A stretch of 35,910 nucleotides of DNA from Candidatus Planktophila sp. (lineage in GTDB: Bacteria; Actinomycetota; Actinomycetes; Nanopelagicales; Nanopelagicaceae), in NCBI GenBank assembly GCA_024641555.1, contig JAHECV010000005.1, forward strand, positions 1-35,910, written 5' to 3'. The translations under genes were made by a program, and so were the position numbers. This document shows, in pieces, positions 15,788 to 23,770 of the stretch (position 1 is its first letter; each line of letters begins with the position of its first letter). The notes under the pieces were generated by a model, which saw only the letters and a list, made by a program, of their open reading frames with translations, was not told the DNA's origin and did not search any database.

Positions 15788-16224
15788 TTCTTCTTCTCCA
15801 CCATATAGACATGGATAAAAGCAATCACCGTTTCTCCTCGTTGATTAGTAACGGTTACTTGTTCATCAACTAAACCAAAATCTGCGGCACGTTTAGCGTG
15901 TTCGCGTTTTGCCACAATTTCGGCCTTTGAAGTAATGGTGTCACCGATAAAGACTGGTGAGATAAAGCGCACTCGGTCGTAACCATAACTAAATGCCACT
16001 TCATTAATTTCTCCTGCCAGAGCGCCAACTGCGACGCTTAAAATTAAAGTTCCGTGTGCTACACGTTGGCCGAATTCTTGAGTCTTGCACCATTCTGCAT
16101 CCATATGGTGCGGATAAAAATCACCAGTTTGTCCAGCATGAGTGACGATATCTGCCTCAGTGATAGTGCGCCCCATACTTACTCTTGTTGAGTTGAGCAC
16201 ATAATCTTCGAAGTAAAGTTTCAT
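15784..16224 (-). CDS. MaoC-family hydratase, intact active site
   Basis: A 146-residue single hot-dog MaoC protein. The hydratase signature is complete: [12 protein letters not shown] with Asp 35 and His 40, then [16 protein letters not shown] and [20 protein letters not shown]. Expected to hydrate an enoyl-CoA ester or dehydrate a hydroxyacyl-CoA. It resembles the other MaoC gene (12195-12728), especially at FSYGYDxxRFIxPxFIGDTI, so the two are probably related by duplication and could form a heterodimer. Start preceded by AAAGGAAT. It lies between the cytoplasmic binding-protein-like gene (4 bases away) and the RraA-type gene (4-base overlap). Confidence 0.88.
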   Translation of the reverse strand: MKLYFEDYVLNSTRVSMGRTITEADIVTHAGQTGDFYPHHMDAEWCKTQEFGQRVAHGTLILSVAVGALAGEINEVAFSYGYDRVRFISPVFIGDTITSKAEIVAKREHAKRAADFGLVDEQVTVTNQRGETVIAFIHVYMVEKKK

Positions 16225-16228
16225 ATCG

Positions 16229-17353
16229 CTATTCCTTTACATATTTCTCACAAGTGGCGGCAATCTCTGCAACTACGCTGGCATTTACCTGCTTCGAAGT
16301 CAATGCGCGATGAATCACAAGTGAACTTTGATATTGAACATCCGGCCAACCAAGTACTCGTGGCCGTACCCAGGCGCGTTCTAAGGTGCGCAAAGTGTTG
16401 CGGAAGAAGTTAAGGGTGTGATCATTTAGCGCACCGTTCTTCCAGGCCGCTAAATTGCCAGGCTGTCCGCCTGCCAAACCATAAGTTGTCGCTTGAATCT
16501 CGGGCATGGAGAGCAGAATTGCTGCAGTTGCTGCGGCTTGCGGATTTTTAGACTTACTTGAGATGGCCACACCGGCCCCACCCAATTGAGATCCGCTAGC
16601 TTGGCCATCAATAGATGGAAGATCTTCATAAACCAGACGGTGCTTTCTAAATCCTTTATGTGAGTAATTGCTATACCCGTACATGCAGATGCCATAAGCG
16701 TATGCATCTTCGCCACTTAAGCGCTCAGCAATGTCGATCGGATTACTTGTTGCACAGAATTCTGGAACTAGCGCTGCTAGTTCAACCATAAATTCGATAA
16801 CTTCAAGTGCAACTTTCTGATTAATAAATTCCTTTGTCGCGGTAAGAGGTGCACCTTTTTGCGCCATTAAAGTTGCAAAAGTGCTAAAAGCATCTACCGG
16901 CTTATATGGCCAAAGCAGTTGGCCAGTTCGAGCTAGGTCAAAGACATCACTCCAAAAAATCGGCGAGCTATCTGCCTTATCGGGACGATAAGCGCTTACT
17001 TGTGCTGCGGTATCAATTGCTAGCGCCCAATGTTTTCCTTGATATTTGTATGATGCATGAGATTGACCAACGCTGGTCTGCGACAGTAGTTCGAGTTGTG
17101 CGGCAGTAGCCAAATCTTCTAGAGCAATTACTGCACCCGCATGGACGGCGTCAGGTACGTGCGGGTGATCAATAATCATTAGATCGTAATTTTCATAAAA
17201 CTCAGAGATATGTTGATCGCCAAATGCCAACAAGGAGCGCGCATCCCACTTGACCGAGATATCGCAGCGCTCTTGCAGCAAATTGTTGGAGTTAACAACT
17301 GAATCAAGACCGCGCGGGTGATCCCACGTCATACCAGTTAATTGTGTAGTCAT
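16229..17353 (-). CDS. Solute-binding-protein-like protein without export signal
   Basis: A 374-residue protein with the layout of a CUT1-type extracellular sugar-binding protein: [26 protein letters not shown] near residue 60-75, [20 protein letters not shown] around 105, [40 protein letters not shown] and a C-terminal [13 protein letters not shown]. Yet it starts [20 protein letters not shown] with no hydrophobic stretch or lipobox, and only 2 bases separate it from the preceding stop, so no longer start can add one. It should be cytoplasmic. A true transporter binding protein exists in the same operon (21230-22537). Possible roles are intracellular ligand sensing or carriage, or a repurposed enzyme; none is shown. 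No ribosome site is visible, so translation is probably coupled to the esterase gene. Confidence 0.7.
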   Translation of the reverse strand: MTTQLTGMTWDHPRGLDSVVNSNNLLQERCDISVKWDARSLLAFGDQHISEFYENYDLMIIDHPHVPDAVHAGAVIALEDLATAAQLELLSQTSVGQSHASYKYQGKHWALAIDTAAQVSAYRPDKADSSPIFWSDVFDLARTGQLLWPYKPVDAFSTFATLMAQKGAPLTATKEFINQKVALEVIEFMVELAALVPEFCATSNPIDIAERLSGEDAYAYGICMYGYSNYSHKGFRKHRLVYEDLPSIDGQASGSQLGGAGVAISSKSKNPQAAATAAILLSMPEIQATTYGLAGGQPGNLAAWKNGALNDHTLNFFRNTLRTLERAWVRPRVLGWPDVQYQSSLVIHRALTSKQVNASVVAEIAATCEKYVKE

Positions 17354-17355
17354 CG

Positions 17356-18285
17356 CTAAGCGCCGAGTACCTTATTGATTTCTGCTGCTACCCATTTACG
17401 AATATTGATACCTTCATCAATGTATTTACCGTAGTTAAAGAAACCATGGATCATGCCTGGACAATCTTTATAAGCAACTGGAACTCCGGCGGACTTCAGT
17501 TTCTCAGAGTAGTCAATCCCATCTTGGCGTAGAACATCGTATTCGGCGGTAAACATAATTGCAGGTGCCAGTCCCGAATAATCGGTTGCGCTATGAGGAA
17601 CTGCGTAAGGATTATTGCGATCGGCGGTGCCATTTAAATATTGCTCCCAAAGCCATTTCATTCCGCGTTGCGTTAAGCCATAACCCTCAGCGTTAGGCAC
17701 ATCCGCAGAATCAACATATTGCGGACCATTGCAGGGATAAATTAATAACTGGTAAGCGAGTTTTATCCCACGATCTCGCGCTGCCAAGGCAACTGCCGAT
17801 GCTAGATTTCCGCCCGCGCTGTCGCCTCCCACGCCAATTTTTTCGCTGTTGATATTTAATTCGGCAGAATTAGCGACTACCCATTGGAGACCTTCATAGC
17901 AATCGTTAAAAGGAATTGGGAATTTATGCTCTGGCGCTTTTTGGTAATTAATTGAAACAACTACTGAATTAGTCATGGCAGCTAGCGCTGCACATTGGGC
18001 ATCATATTTTCCGACATAGTTAACGACCCAACCGCCTCCGTGAAAATAGACAAGTCCGTTAAACGGGCCACTTCCTGCAGGTGTGTAAACCTTTATATAA
18101 GTATCAGCGGTGGTAGAGGTGAAGAAGCGGTTATCAATACGCACTGTTGGATCTAGGGGTCCTGATAGATCCGGCTCTCCATGCGATCCGCTACGTGCAA
18201 CAAACGCACCAGCCTCCGAGATGTCAGGGGCGTTGAAAGAAGCCATGCGATCTAAGAAAGATTTTGCTTGTGGGTCTAGCGCCAT
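17356..18285 (-). CDS. Alpha/beta hydrolase, hormone-sensitive-lipase-type esterase
   Basis: A 309-residue cytoplasmic esterase of the HSL/acetyl-esterase group. The oxyanion motif HGGGW is at 82-86, the nucleophile elbow GDSAGG at 154-159 with Ser 156, the acid Asp in EYDVLRQDG (about 255) and His in MIHGFFNYG (about 285). Family length is normal. Such enzymes remove short acyl groups; in this operon a plausible job is deacetylating imported acylated deoxysugars, or opening a lactone. This is inference from context. Its stop is 2 bases before the start of the binding-protein-like gene and its start 15 bases after the aldo/keto reductase gene. Confidence 0.88.
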   Translation of the reverse strand: MALDPQAKSFLDRMASFNAPDISEAGAFVARSGSHGEPDLSGPLDPTVRIDNRFFTSTTADTYIKVYTPAGSGPFNGLVYFHGGGWVVNYVGKYDAQCAALAAMTNSVVVSINYQKAPEHKFPIPFNDCYEGLQWVVANSAELNINSEKIGVGGDSAGGNLASAVALAARDRGIKLAYQLLIYPCNGPQYVDSADVPNAEGYGLTQRGMKWLWEQYLNGTADRNNPYAVPHSATDYSGLAPAIMFTAEYDVLRQDGIDYSEKLKSAGVPVAYKDCPGMIHGFFNYGKYIDEGINIRKWVAAEINKVLGA

Positions 18286-18300
18286 TTTTTTCTCATTTCT

Positions 18301-19251
18301 CTACAAGACTGCTGCAATTTTTTGCCAAATATCTTCGGGCAGTTCCATATCTAAATTCCTGGCGTTACTCAAAATTTCTGCGCTACTGCGGCACCCGATA
18401 AGCACACATTTGACCGCAGGATGACGTAGCGGAAATTGCAAAGCGGCGGCGGTAAGTGGAATGTTTTCTGAATCAAGCACCGCTTTAATTCGCTGCGCCT
18501 TGGCAAGAATCTCATCTGAAGCTGGCGCGTAGTCAAAGGTGGCGCCTTTAACTGGGTTGGCTAAAATTCCAGAATTGAGCACTCCAGCAGCGACGATATC
18601 GACGCCCCGTTCGAGTGCAGCCGGCAGTAGATCAGCGAGTGCTCGTTGATCAAGTAGTGAGTATCTACCAGCGATTAAGACCAAGTCGATATCAGTCTCT
18701 TTAATCATGCGAGCAGGTGTGGCGGATTGATTCATTCCTACGCCAATTGCCTTGATTATTCCTTTATCGCGCATCTTTAAAAGTGCCGGAAAAGATTCGC
18801 GAATAGCTGCATCAGCGTTGTCATCAGGATCATGGATCATCAAGATCTCAATGCTCTCTAACTCCATACGCTCTAGACTTGAGCGAAAAGATTTTTCTAC
18901 TCCACTTTCGGAGAAATCAAAGAGCCTAGTTACTGAAGTATCGGTATCTGCAAATTCTGGCTCTGCTTCATATTCGGTAGGAACGAGTAAACGTCCAATC
19001 TTTGTGGATATTTCAAAAGATGAACGTGGTCGCCCCTTTAGCGATTTTGCCAAACGCCGCTCCGCAGTTCCTTTTCCGTAATGAGGTGCGGTATCAATGT
19101 AGGTAATTCCGTTGCCCAGGGCGCATTCGATTGCGGCATCGCATTCCGATTGCGTCATAGATGTATAGAGACCGCCAAAGGTAGCGGTCCCCAAACCCAT
19201 TTGCGAGATTTCGAGTCCGGTTCTTAACTGAACTCGATCGTTGTGAGCCAT
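18301..19251 (-). CDS. Aldo/keto reductase, candidate L-fucose (aldose) 1-dehydrogenase
   Basis: A 316-residue aldo/keto reductase with the full catalytic tetrad: Asp 53 and Tyr 58 in YIDTAPHYGKG, Lys 84 in STKIGR, and His 140 in LMIHDPDD. The sequence resembles the L-fucose dehydrogenase/D-threo-aldose 1-dehydrogenase and pyridoxal 4-dehydrogenase subgroup (for example the long loop EPEFADTDTSVTRLFDFSES before GVEKSFRSSLERM, and SLLDQRALADLLPAALERGV). It would oxidise the beta-pyranose at C1 to the lactone using NAD(P). It lies directly after the ABC permease genes, next to transport, as expected for the first step of catabolism. Start preceded by weak GAGAAC. Other candidates for this step in the window are the SDR at 10341 and the Gfo/Idh protein. 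Confidence 0.85.
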   Translation of the reverse strand: MAHNDRVQLRTGLEISQMGLGTATFGGLYTSMTQSECDAAIECALGNGITYIDTAPHYGKGTAERRLAKSLKGRPRSSFEISTKIGRLLVPTEYEAEPEFADTDTSVTRLFDFSESGVEKSFRSSLERMELESIEILMIHDPDDNADAAIRESFPALLKMRDKGIIKAIGVGMNQSATPARMIKETDIDLVLIAGRYSLLDQRALADLLPAALERGVDIVAAGVLNSGILANPVKGATFDYAPASDEILAKAQRIKAVLDSENIPLTAAALQFPLRHPAVKCVLIGCRSSAEILSNARNLDMELPEDIWQKIAAVL

Positions 19252-19276
19252 CTTTATTGTTCTCGACTAAAGAGAA

Positions 19277-20191
19277 CTACTCCTTAATTGAGCCAGAGAG
19301 CATGCCTCGGACTAAACGCTTCTGGGAGAAGAGGAAGACGATCATGATTGGCAAGGCAATCAATACACCGGCCAGGGCGATCTCTGGTTTACCAACAGGA
19401 ACAGAGGTGGCTCCAACAGCTGGGTTAATTGCCGGAGTTGAGTAGAACAAGAAGCCCATACCGATCGGCAAAGTGTAGTTCTCACTCGATGGCAACAAGA
19501 TATAAGGCAAGAAGTAGTTCGCCCAGTTGCCGATAAATGCAAAGAAGGCGAGAAGTGAGATCAGCGGACCAGAAAGTGGCAAGCAGATCTTTAAGTACAA
19601 CTGGAAGTCATTGCAACCATCTATACGGGCTGATTCATATAACTCTTTGGGAATCGTTGTTGAGTAATAGATGTAAGACAAAAAGGCACCGAATGGATAC
19701 AAAGATGAGACCAAAATTACCGAAATTGGCTTATCCATTAGCGAGAGCTTGTCCATCAATACGAATACCGGAACAACCAGCGCCATAGGCGGCACCAACA
19801 TAGTAATCAAAGTTGAAATCAAGAATGTGCGCTTAAATTTGATATTTGAAGCCGTTAATACGAACCCGGCGAGCGATGCGGTAATTGTTGCAATTACAAC
19901 GATTGATCCGGTGTACCAGATTGAGTTCCATGCCCACTTAGCAATAACTCCATCATCGAAGTACTGCAGATTCTTCCAGGCCTTTAAATACCCCCCAAGA
20001 TTTCCAAACATCAATGGATTCTTGTTAGATAAGTCAGCATCAGACTTTGTTGGTGCAAGCAGTAGCCAAATCATTGGCACCAAACTGACAACGGCAAAGA
20101 AAATTAAGAATGCATTTACAAAGAATGATGCGACTGGGTTTTCCTGACGCAAACGGTATGCGCGGCGGTTGATCTTAAGAAGTGATGCCAT
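19277..20191 (-). CDS. Carbohydrate ABC importer permease, MalG type
   Basis: A 304-residue inner membrane permease of the CUT1 family with about six hydrophobic segments. The EAA loop that docks the ATPase is ELYESARIDGCNDFQLYLKI CLPLSGPL (about residues 190-215). The C-terminus LFSQKRLVRGMLSGSIKE is typical of MalG-like subunits. It pairs with the MalF-type protein encoded 3 bases upstream. Specificity cannot be read from it, but the neighbours suggest L-fucose or a similar deoxyhexose. Confidence 0.92.
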   Translation of the reverse strand: MASLLKINRRAYRLRQENPVASFFVNAFLIFFAVVSLVPMIWLLLAPTKSDADLSNKNPLMFGNLGGYLKAWKNLQYFDDGVIAKWAWNSIWYTGSIVVIATITASLAGFVLTASNIKFKRTFLISTLITMLVPPMALVVPVFVLMDKLSLMDKPISVILVSSLYPFGAFLSYIYYSTTIPKELYESARIDGCNDFQLYLKICLPLSGPLISLLAFFAFIGNWANYFLPYILLPSSENYTLPIGMGFLFYSTPAINPAVGATSVPVGKPEIALAGVLIALPIMIVFLFSQKRLVRGMLSGSIKE

Positions 20192-20194
20192 GGG

Positions 20195-21100
20195 TTATTC
20201 CGCCTTTCGCTTTCCTGAGACTTCAGCTTCTTCAAACATATCTGTCTTGAAGATAACTATGAGCGCTCCAAGTAGGCTTGGTATTAGAAGCATGAGAGAT
20301 AGCGCGGATGCACCACCAAAATCACCGCTGGTGAAAGCTAATTCAAATGAGAGTTGGTCGAGTGACCAGGCTTCGGCGATACCTGCGTATACACCGGTAT
20401 TGAGTAACTGCGGTTCTACGAACAGCTGTAATCCACCTGCAAAGATAAGTACACCCATGTAAATGATGTACTTCTTAATAAGTGGAAGTTTGATGCGCCA
20501 GCCAAGTTGAAAGGCCGAGCACCCATCCATACGTGCGGCTTCGATAATTTCCTGGGAAAGCGATTGCAGAGATCCGTACTGGATCAAGATCCAGTTACCG
20601 GCCACAACGAAAAAGGCCATAATTGCAAAGAGCCAAGTTAGATTCTTGGTCTGCCAGATTTCTTCAGACTTTTCGATTCCCATCGCATTTAGTACTGATT
20701 TTACCGGGCTTAAAGTTGGGGCAAAAATTACATACCAAACGAGAACTGCCACTGCTCCAGATATAGAGGCCGGCACGATGTAGGAAAGGCGAAGCCATTT
20801 CTTCCACTTGCTTGGATTCATATCAAGCATAAGAGCTACGGCGATAACAAAAATAGTTGTAAGCGGCACATAAATAGCCATAAAACCGAGCACGTGTTTT
20901 AGCGCGGGAAAGAATCTAAAGTCTTGTAAAACAATTTTAAAGGCATCCCAGCCGCCATCTTGATTAACGCGAGAAGGTGACGGAACTTCGCGGATCGCCA
21001 TAATGATGGGGACAATGCCGAAGACGATTAGTAGCGCCATATAGGGTGCCAACATCGCATACATCGCAACGCTGCTACCGAGTTTCTTCTTTCTTGCCAT
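20195..21100 (-). CDS. Carbohydrate ABC importer permease, MalF type
   Basis: A 301-residue CUT1 permease with about six membrane segments, starting MARKKKLGSSVAMYAMLAPY. The EAA loop is IIEAARMDGCSAFQLGWRIK LPLI (about 185-210). A good GGGGGA ribosome site lies four bases before the ATG. A 129-base gap with a strong hairpin separates it from the upstream binding-protein gene, so it is likely expressed at a lower level. No ATP-binding subunit is encoded anywhere in the island; a shared MsmK/UgpC-type ATPase elsewhere in the genome must serve it. Confidence 0.92.
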   Translation of the reverse strand: MARKKKLGSSVAMYAMLAPYMALLIVFGIVPIIMAIREVPSPSRVNQDGGWDAFKIVLQDFRFFPALKHVLGFMAIYVPLTTIFVIAVALMLDMNPSKWKKWLRLSYIVPASISGAVAVLVWYVIFAPTLSPVKSVLNAMGIEKSEEIWQTKNLTWLFAIMAFFVVAGNWILIQYGSLQSLSQEIIEAARMDGCSAFQLGWRIKLPLIKKYIIYMGVLIFAGGLQLFVEPQLLNTGVYAGIAEAWSLDQLSFELAFTSGDFGGASALSLMLLIPSLLGALIVIFKTDMFEEAEVSGKRKAE

Positions 21101-21150
21101 CTTATCCCCCGAATAATTTCTTAGGTTTTATCTTTCACTTCTAAGTTGGT

Positions 21151-21190
21151 AAGAACCAGGTTGGCCACCGAAGCGACCAACCTGGTTCTT
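21151..21190 (-). terminator. 14-bp hairpin between binding-protein and permease genes (attenuator or mRNA stabiliser)
   Basis: AAGAACCAGGTTGG (21151-21164) pairs perfectly with CCAACCTGGTTCTT (21177-21190) across a 12-base loop. On the transcribed strand it is followed by ACCAAC and not by a run of U, so full intrinsic termination is unlikely. Stems at this place in sugar ABC operons commonly protect the binding-protein message or stop part of transcription, giving an excess of binding protein over permease. Confidence 0.7.
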
Positions 21191-21229
21191 TATCCCTCTT
21201 GAGGTATTACTGATAGAGCTTTACTTCAA

Positions 21230-22537
21230 TCAGCTTGTGAGAACCTTGTAACCGAGTTGCTTAGCAAGATTTGAAGCGTAAGTTGCAAAGGCATCAAGTG
21301 CCGCCTGAGCATTCTTAGTCTTCTTCAACTCGTTAGACATTGTTCCTTCTTGAGCGCCGTTGGTGTCGTAAGAAACTGGCTTCTCACCTGAGAAGATCTT
21401 CTTTGACTGTTCCAACATTGCTGGATATGGATCTGCTGCGTAGTACTTATCAGATGAGATCTTTGCCTTCCAAAGTGCATTTCCCTTTTGTGAAGCTGGG
21501 AATGTTGGAGCACCCTTTGAGCCATCTGGATTCTTAACATCAACGACGTTGCGCTTGTCTTGAACCATGAAGACTGCAAATGCAAGTGCTTCCTTTGGAT
21601 ACTTAGAGTGAGGAGAAACGGTGTAAATTCCGCCGCCCCATTCGCCTGAGTAGTTAACCTTCTCGCCGGCCCACATTGGCATTGGTGCAGCAGTGATCTG
21701 ACCTGCTGGAACTGCCCATGATGATGCTGGACGGATTACGAATTCACCGAACCATGAAGGTCCGATAGTCATGACAACTTTGCCAGCCTGTCCGTAATCC
21801 TTGATGTAGTCAGCATCCCACGGAGCTGAAGTTGAAAGAACGCCAGAATCAATCATTGGTTGCACAAGCGCTGCTGCGCGTGTGCACTTAGGTGATTTTG
21901 GAGCAATCTTTACAACCGTTGAAGAAGTTGCCTGGTTAACCGGACACTGTGATGGCCATAGGTATCCTGAATAGAAACCTTGTGATCCAAGTGCACCAAG
22001 TGAATAACCTGGGTGGTTCTTAGCAATATCTGCACCGATCTTTGCAAAATCATCCATTGTCTTAGGAACGGTGTAACCCAATTCCTTCATCAACTTGGTA
22101 TTTACCCAAAGCACATCTTGTGCAAGGTCGTTCTTAACGCAGTACCAACCACCGTCAGAACCCTTACACCATTGGTTTCCATCTTTCATATCATCCCAGA
22201 AACCAGCTGGAGCATACTTATCAAGGCGCAAAACGTTATTTGCATCTGCTAGAACTGATACGTCATTTGGTGGACCGAATACAACATCTGGCCAACCTTT
22301 TTTAACGCGGTTAAATAATGAAACTTTCTGTACAAGATCTGCCTGTGCGTGAAGTTCAACCTTCACATCAACTGTTGGCTTCATGATTTGTGCGTACAAC
22401 TTTGCTCCCGGTAGACGCGGTGCATCTACCCAGATTGTGATTGAAGGCTTCGCTGCTTGCGCAGGCATTGCCATCACTGTTGTACCTGCAATTGCAAACG
22501 CACCAGCGATTGCAATTAGTGAGTACTTCTTCTTCAA
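21230..22537 (-). CDS. Sugar ABC importer, extracellular substrate-binding protein
   Basis: A 435-residue CUT1-type binding protein. TTG start at 22537 with AGGGGGAT five bases upstream; the signal peptide MKKKYSLIAIAGAFAIAGTT VMAMPAQA is followed by AKPSITIWVD, a typical mature beginning. There is no lipobox Cys, so it would be cut by signal peptidase I rather than lipid-anchored, which is unusual for a single-membrane bacterium. Binding-lobe features include VKKGWPDVVFGPPNDVSVLA, YSGYLWPSQCPV, PWDADYIKDYGQAGKVVMTI and GEWGGGIYTVSPHSKYPKEA. First gene of the leftward operon and divergent from the fuconate dehydratase operon, so fucose or a fucose derivative is the likely ligand. Confidence 0.9.
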   Translation of the reverse strand: MKKKYSLIAIAGAFAIAGTTVMAMPAQAAKPSITIWVDAPRLPGAKLYAQIMKPTVDVKVELHAQADLVQKVSLFNRVKKGWPDVVFGPPNDVSVLADANNVLRLDKYAPAGFWDDMKDGNQWCKGSDGGWYCVKNDLAQDVLWVNTKLMKELGYTVPKTMDDFAKIGADIAKNHPGYSLGALGSQGFYSGYLWPSQCPVNQATSSTVVKIAPKSPKCTRAAALVQPMIDSGVLSTSAPWDADYIKDYGQAGKVVMTIGPSWFGEFVIRPASSWAVPAGQITAAPMPMWAGEKVNYSGEWGGGIYTVSPHSKYPKEALAFAVFMVQDKRNVVDVKNPDGSKGAPTFPASQKGNALWKAKISSDKYYAADPYPAMLEQSKKIFSGEKPVSYDTNGAQEGTMSNELKKTKNAQAALDAFATYASNLAKQLGYKVLTS

Positions 22538-22595
22538 GGTATCCCCCTTTTTGAGTCTGGCGCCAGCTCCTAGTTGCCGATCTGACCAGTTGCAG

Positions 22596-22633
22596 AAATA
22601 CTAGGGGGGCAAATACTATTTCGTATAGTATTT
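22596..22633. promoter_or_regulatory. Three AAATACTA half-sites in the main divergent promoter region
   Basis: AAATACTA occurs at 22596-22603 and again at 22611-22618; the second copy forms a perfect 9-bp inverted repeat, AAATACTAT (22611-22619) and ATAGTATTT (22625-22633), separated by TTCGT. The site lies between the binding-protein start (22537, minus) and the enolase-family start (22685, plus). Each arm also supplies a TAGTAT that fits a -10 element in the outward direction. Candidate operator for the GntR regulator at 25857, or overlapping divergent promoters. Confidence 0.55.
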
Positions 22634-22637
22634 CGAA

Positions 22638-22659
22638 GATATCTTTTTGATATCTTTTT
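22638..22659. repeat. Tandem 11-bp repeat GATATCTTTTT x2
   Basis: Two exact adjacent copies of GATATCTTTTT (22638-22648, 22649-22659) lie just downstream of the inverted repeat and 25 bases before the GTG start at 22685. The 11-base period places both GATATC cores on the same face of the helix. They would fall in the 5' leader of the rightward transcript if TAGTAT at 22626 is the -10. Confidence 0.6.
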
Positions 22660-22684
22660 GCCAAGGCTCGAGGAGAGGCCCAGC

Positions 22685-23770
22685 GTGAAAATCACCAACG
22701 TTGAAGTGATTTTGGAAGAACGTCCCGGATTCACCCCCGCCTTTGTCTGGCGCGATCGAATTCCAGGTTCGGAAGGTGCAACGCTTGGCGCATGGCTTGT
22801 CATCGAAACCGATGCTGGAATTACTGGTTTTGCCTCATCTAACCGTGGCGTAATTCTTCAAGATTATGTAAATCGTCGCTTTCGCCCCGAGTTAATCGGA
22901 CAAGATCCTTTGCAACGCGAACATTTATGGGAGCGCGTGTGGGAGTTAGATCGCATTGAAAGATTTGCTCCCAATTTAACCCACTTAGTTGATGTAGCTC
23001 TTTGGGATATCGGTGGAAAACAAGCCGGACTTCCTGTGCATCAACTATTAGGCGGTTATCGCACTTCGCTTCCCGCGTATGCATCAACGGTTACGTACTC
23101 ATCCATTGCAGAATTTCTCGATATCGCAGACCAAGCACTTGCACTTGGTTATCCGATGATTAAGTTACATGCCTTTGGTGACGCTAAGAAAGATGCACAA
23201 CTCTGTTTGGCCCTGCGCGATCACGTTGGCCCTGATATTGAATTAATGTATGACGGATCTGCCGCGTTTGATTTACAAGATGCAGTTTATCTCGGCCACG
23301 CGTTAGATGAAGCAAACTATCTTTGGTATGAAGAACCAATGCGCGAATTTAGCGTCACTGCTTACAAATGGTTAGGTGAGCGAGTTCGAGTGCCGCTTTT
23401 GCTTGGTGAGGTAACTGACGGTTCGCATATGAACGCGGGAGATTTTGTCGCTACAGGCGTTGCGACCAGCTTGCGCACTAGCACTTTCTTGAAGGGTGGA
23501 TTTACCGGTGCGATGCGGATCGCCCACCTTGCTGATGCATATCACCTGCGCGCAGAAGTGCACGGAATGGGCTTAGAAAGCGCACATTTATGTATGGCAA
23601 TTAAGAATACAACCGCCTACGAATCACTTGTTTGGGGCAATCCAATTAAGCGAGAAGCGCTTGTTCATGCCGATGGACTTGTACATGCTCCTACCGCCCC
23701 TGGCGTTGGATATGAAACTCTCTGGAAAGAGAATGGAATTCCTAAAGGCCTAGAGAAGTACGTGAAGTAA
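22685..23770 (+). CDS. Enolase-superfamily (mandelate racemase-like) protein, KxH type with altered dyad
   Basis: A 361-residue member of the mandelate racemase/muconate lactonising subgroup. GTG at 22685 is chosen for its GAGGAG ribosome site and the usual start KITNVEVIL. Magnesium ligands are in place: Asp 190 (LMYDGSA), Glu 216 (WYEEPM) and Glu 242 (LLGEVTDG). The strand-2 base motif is Lys 160-x-His 162 instead of KxK. In the strand-6/7 Asp-His dyad, His 293 (EVHGMG) is kept but the aligned Asp is Ser 266 (SLRTSTFLKG), compared with RTDVSW in the paralog at 26709. This may mark a dehydratase or epimerase with another mechanism. Its stop overlaps the fuconate dehydratase start by one base. 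The substrate is unknown; an acid sugar from the same route is likely. Confidence 0.85.
   Translation: MKITNVEVILEERPGFTPAFVWRDRIPGSEGATLGAWLVIETDAGITGFASSNRGVILQDYVNRRFRPELIGQDPLQREHLWERVWELDRIERFAPNLTHLVDVALWDIGGKQAGLPVHQLLGGYRTSLPAYASTVTYSSIAEFLDIADQALALGYPMIKLHAFGDAKKDAQLCLALRDHVGPDIELMYDGSAAFDLQDAVYLGHALDEANYLWYEEPMREFSVTAYKWLGERVRVPLLLGEVTDGSHMNAGDFVATGVATSLRTSTFLKGGFTGAMRIAHLADAYHLRAEVHGMGLESAHLCMAIKNTTAYESLVWGNPIKREALVHADGLVHAPTAPGVGYETLWKENGIPKGLEKYVK

Noticed and set aside
10341..22537. The island as a recently acquired mobile element
   Set aside because: No integrase, transposase, tRNA edge or flanking repeats were seen, and start-codon habits and packing match the surrounding genes.
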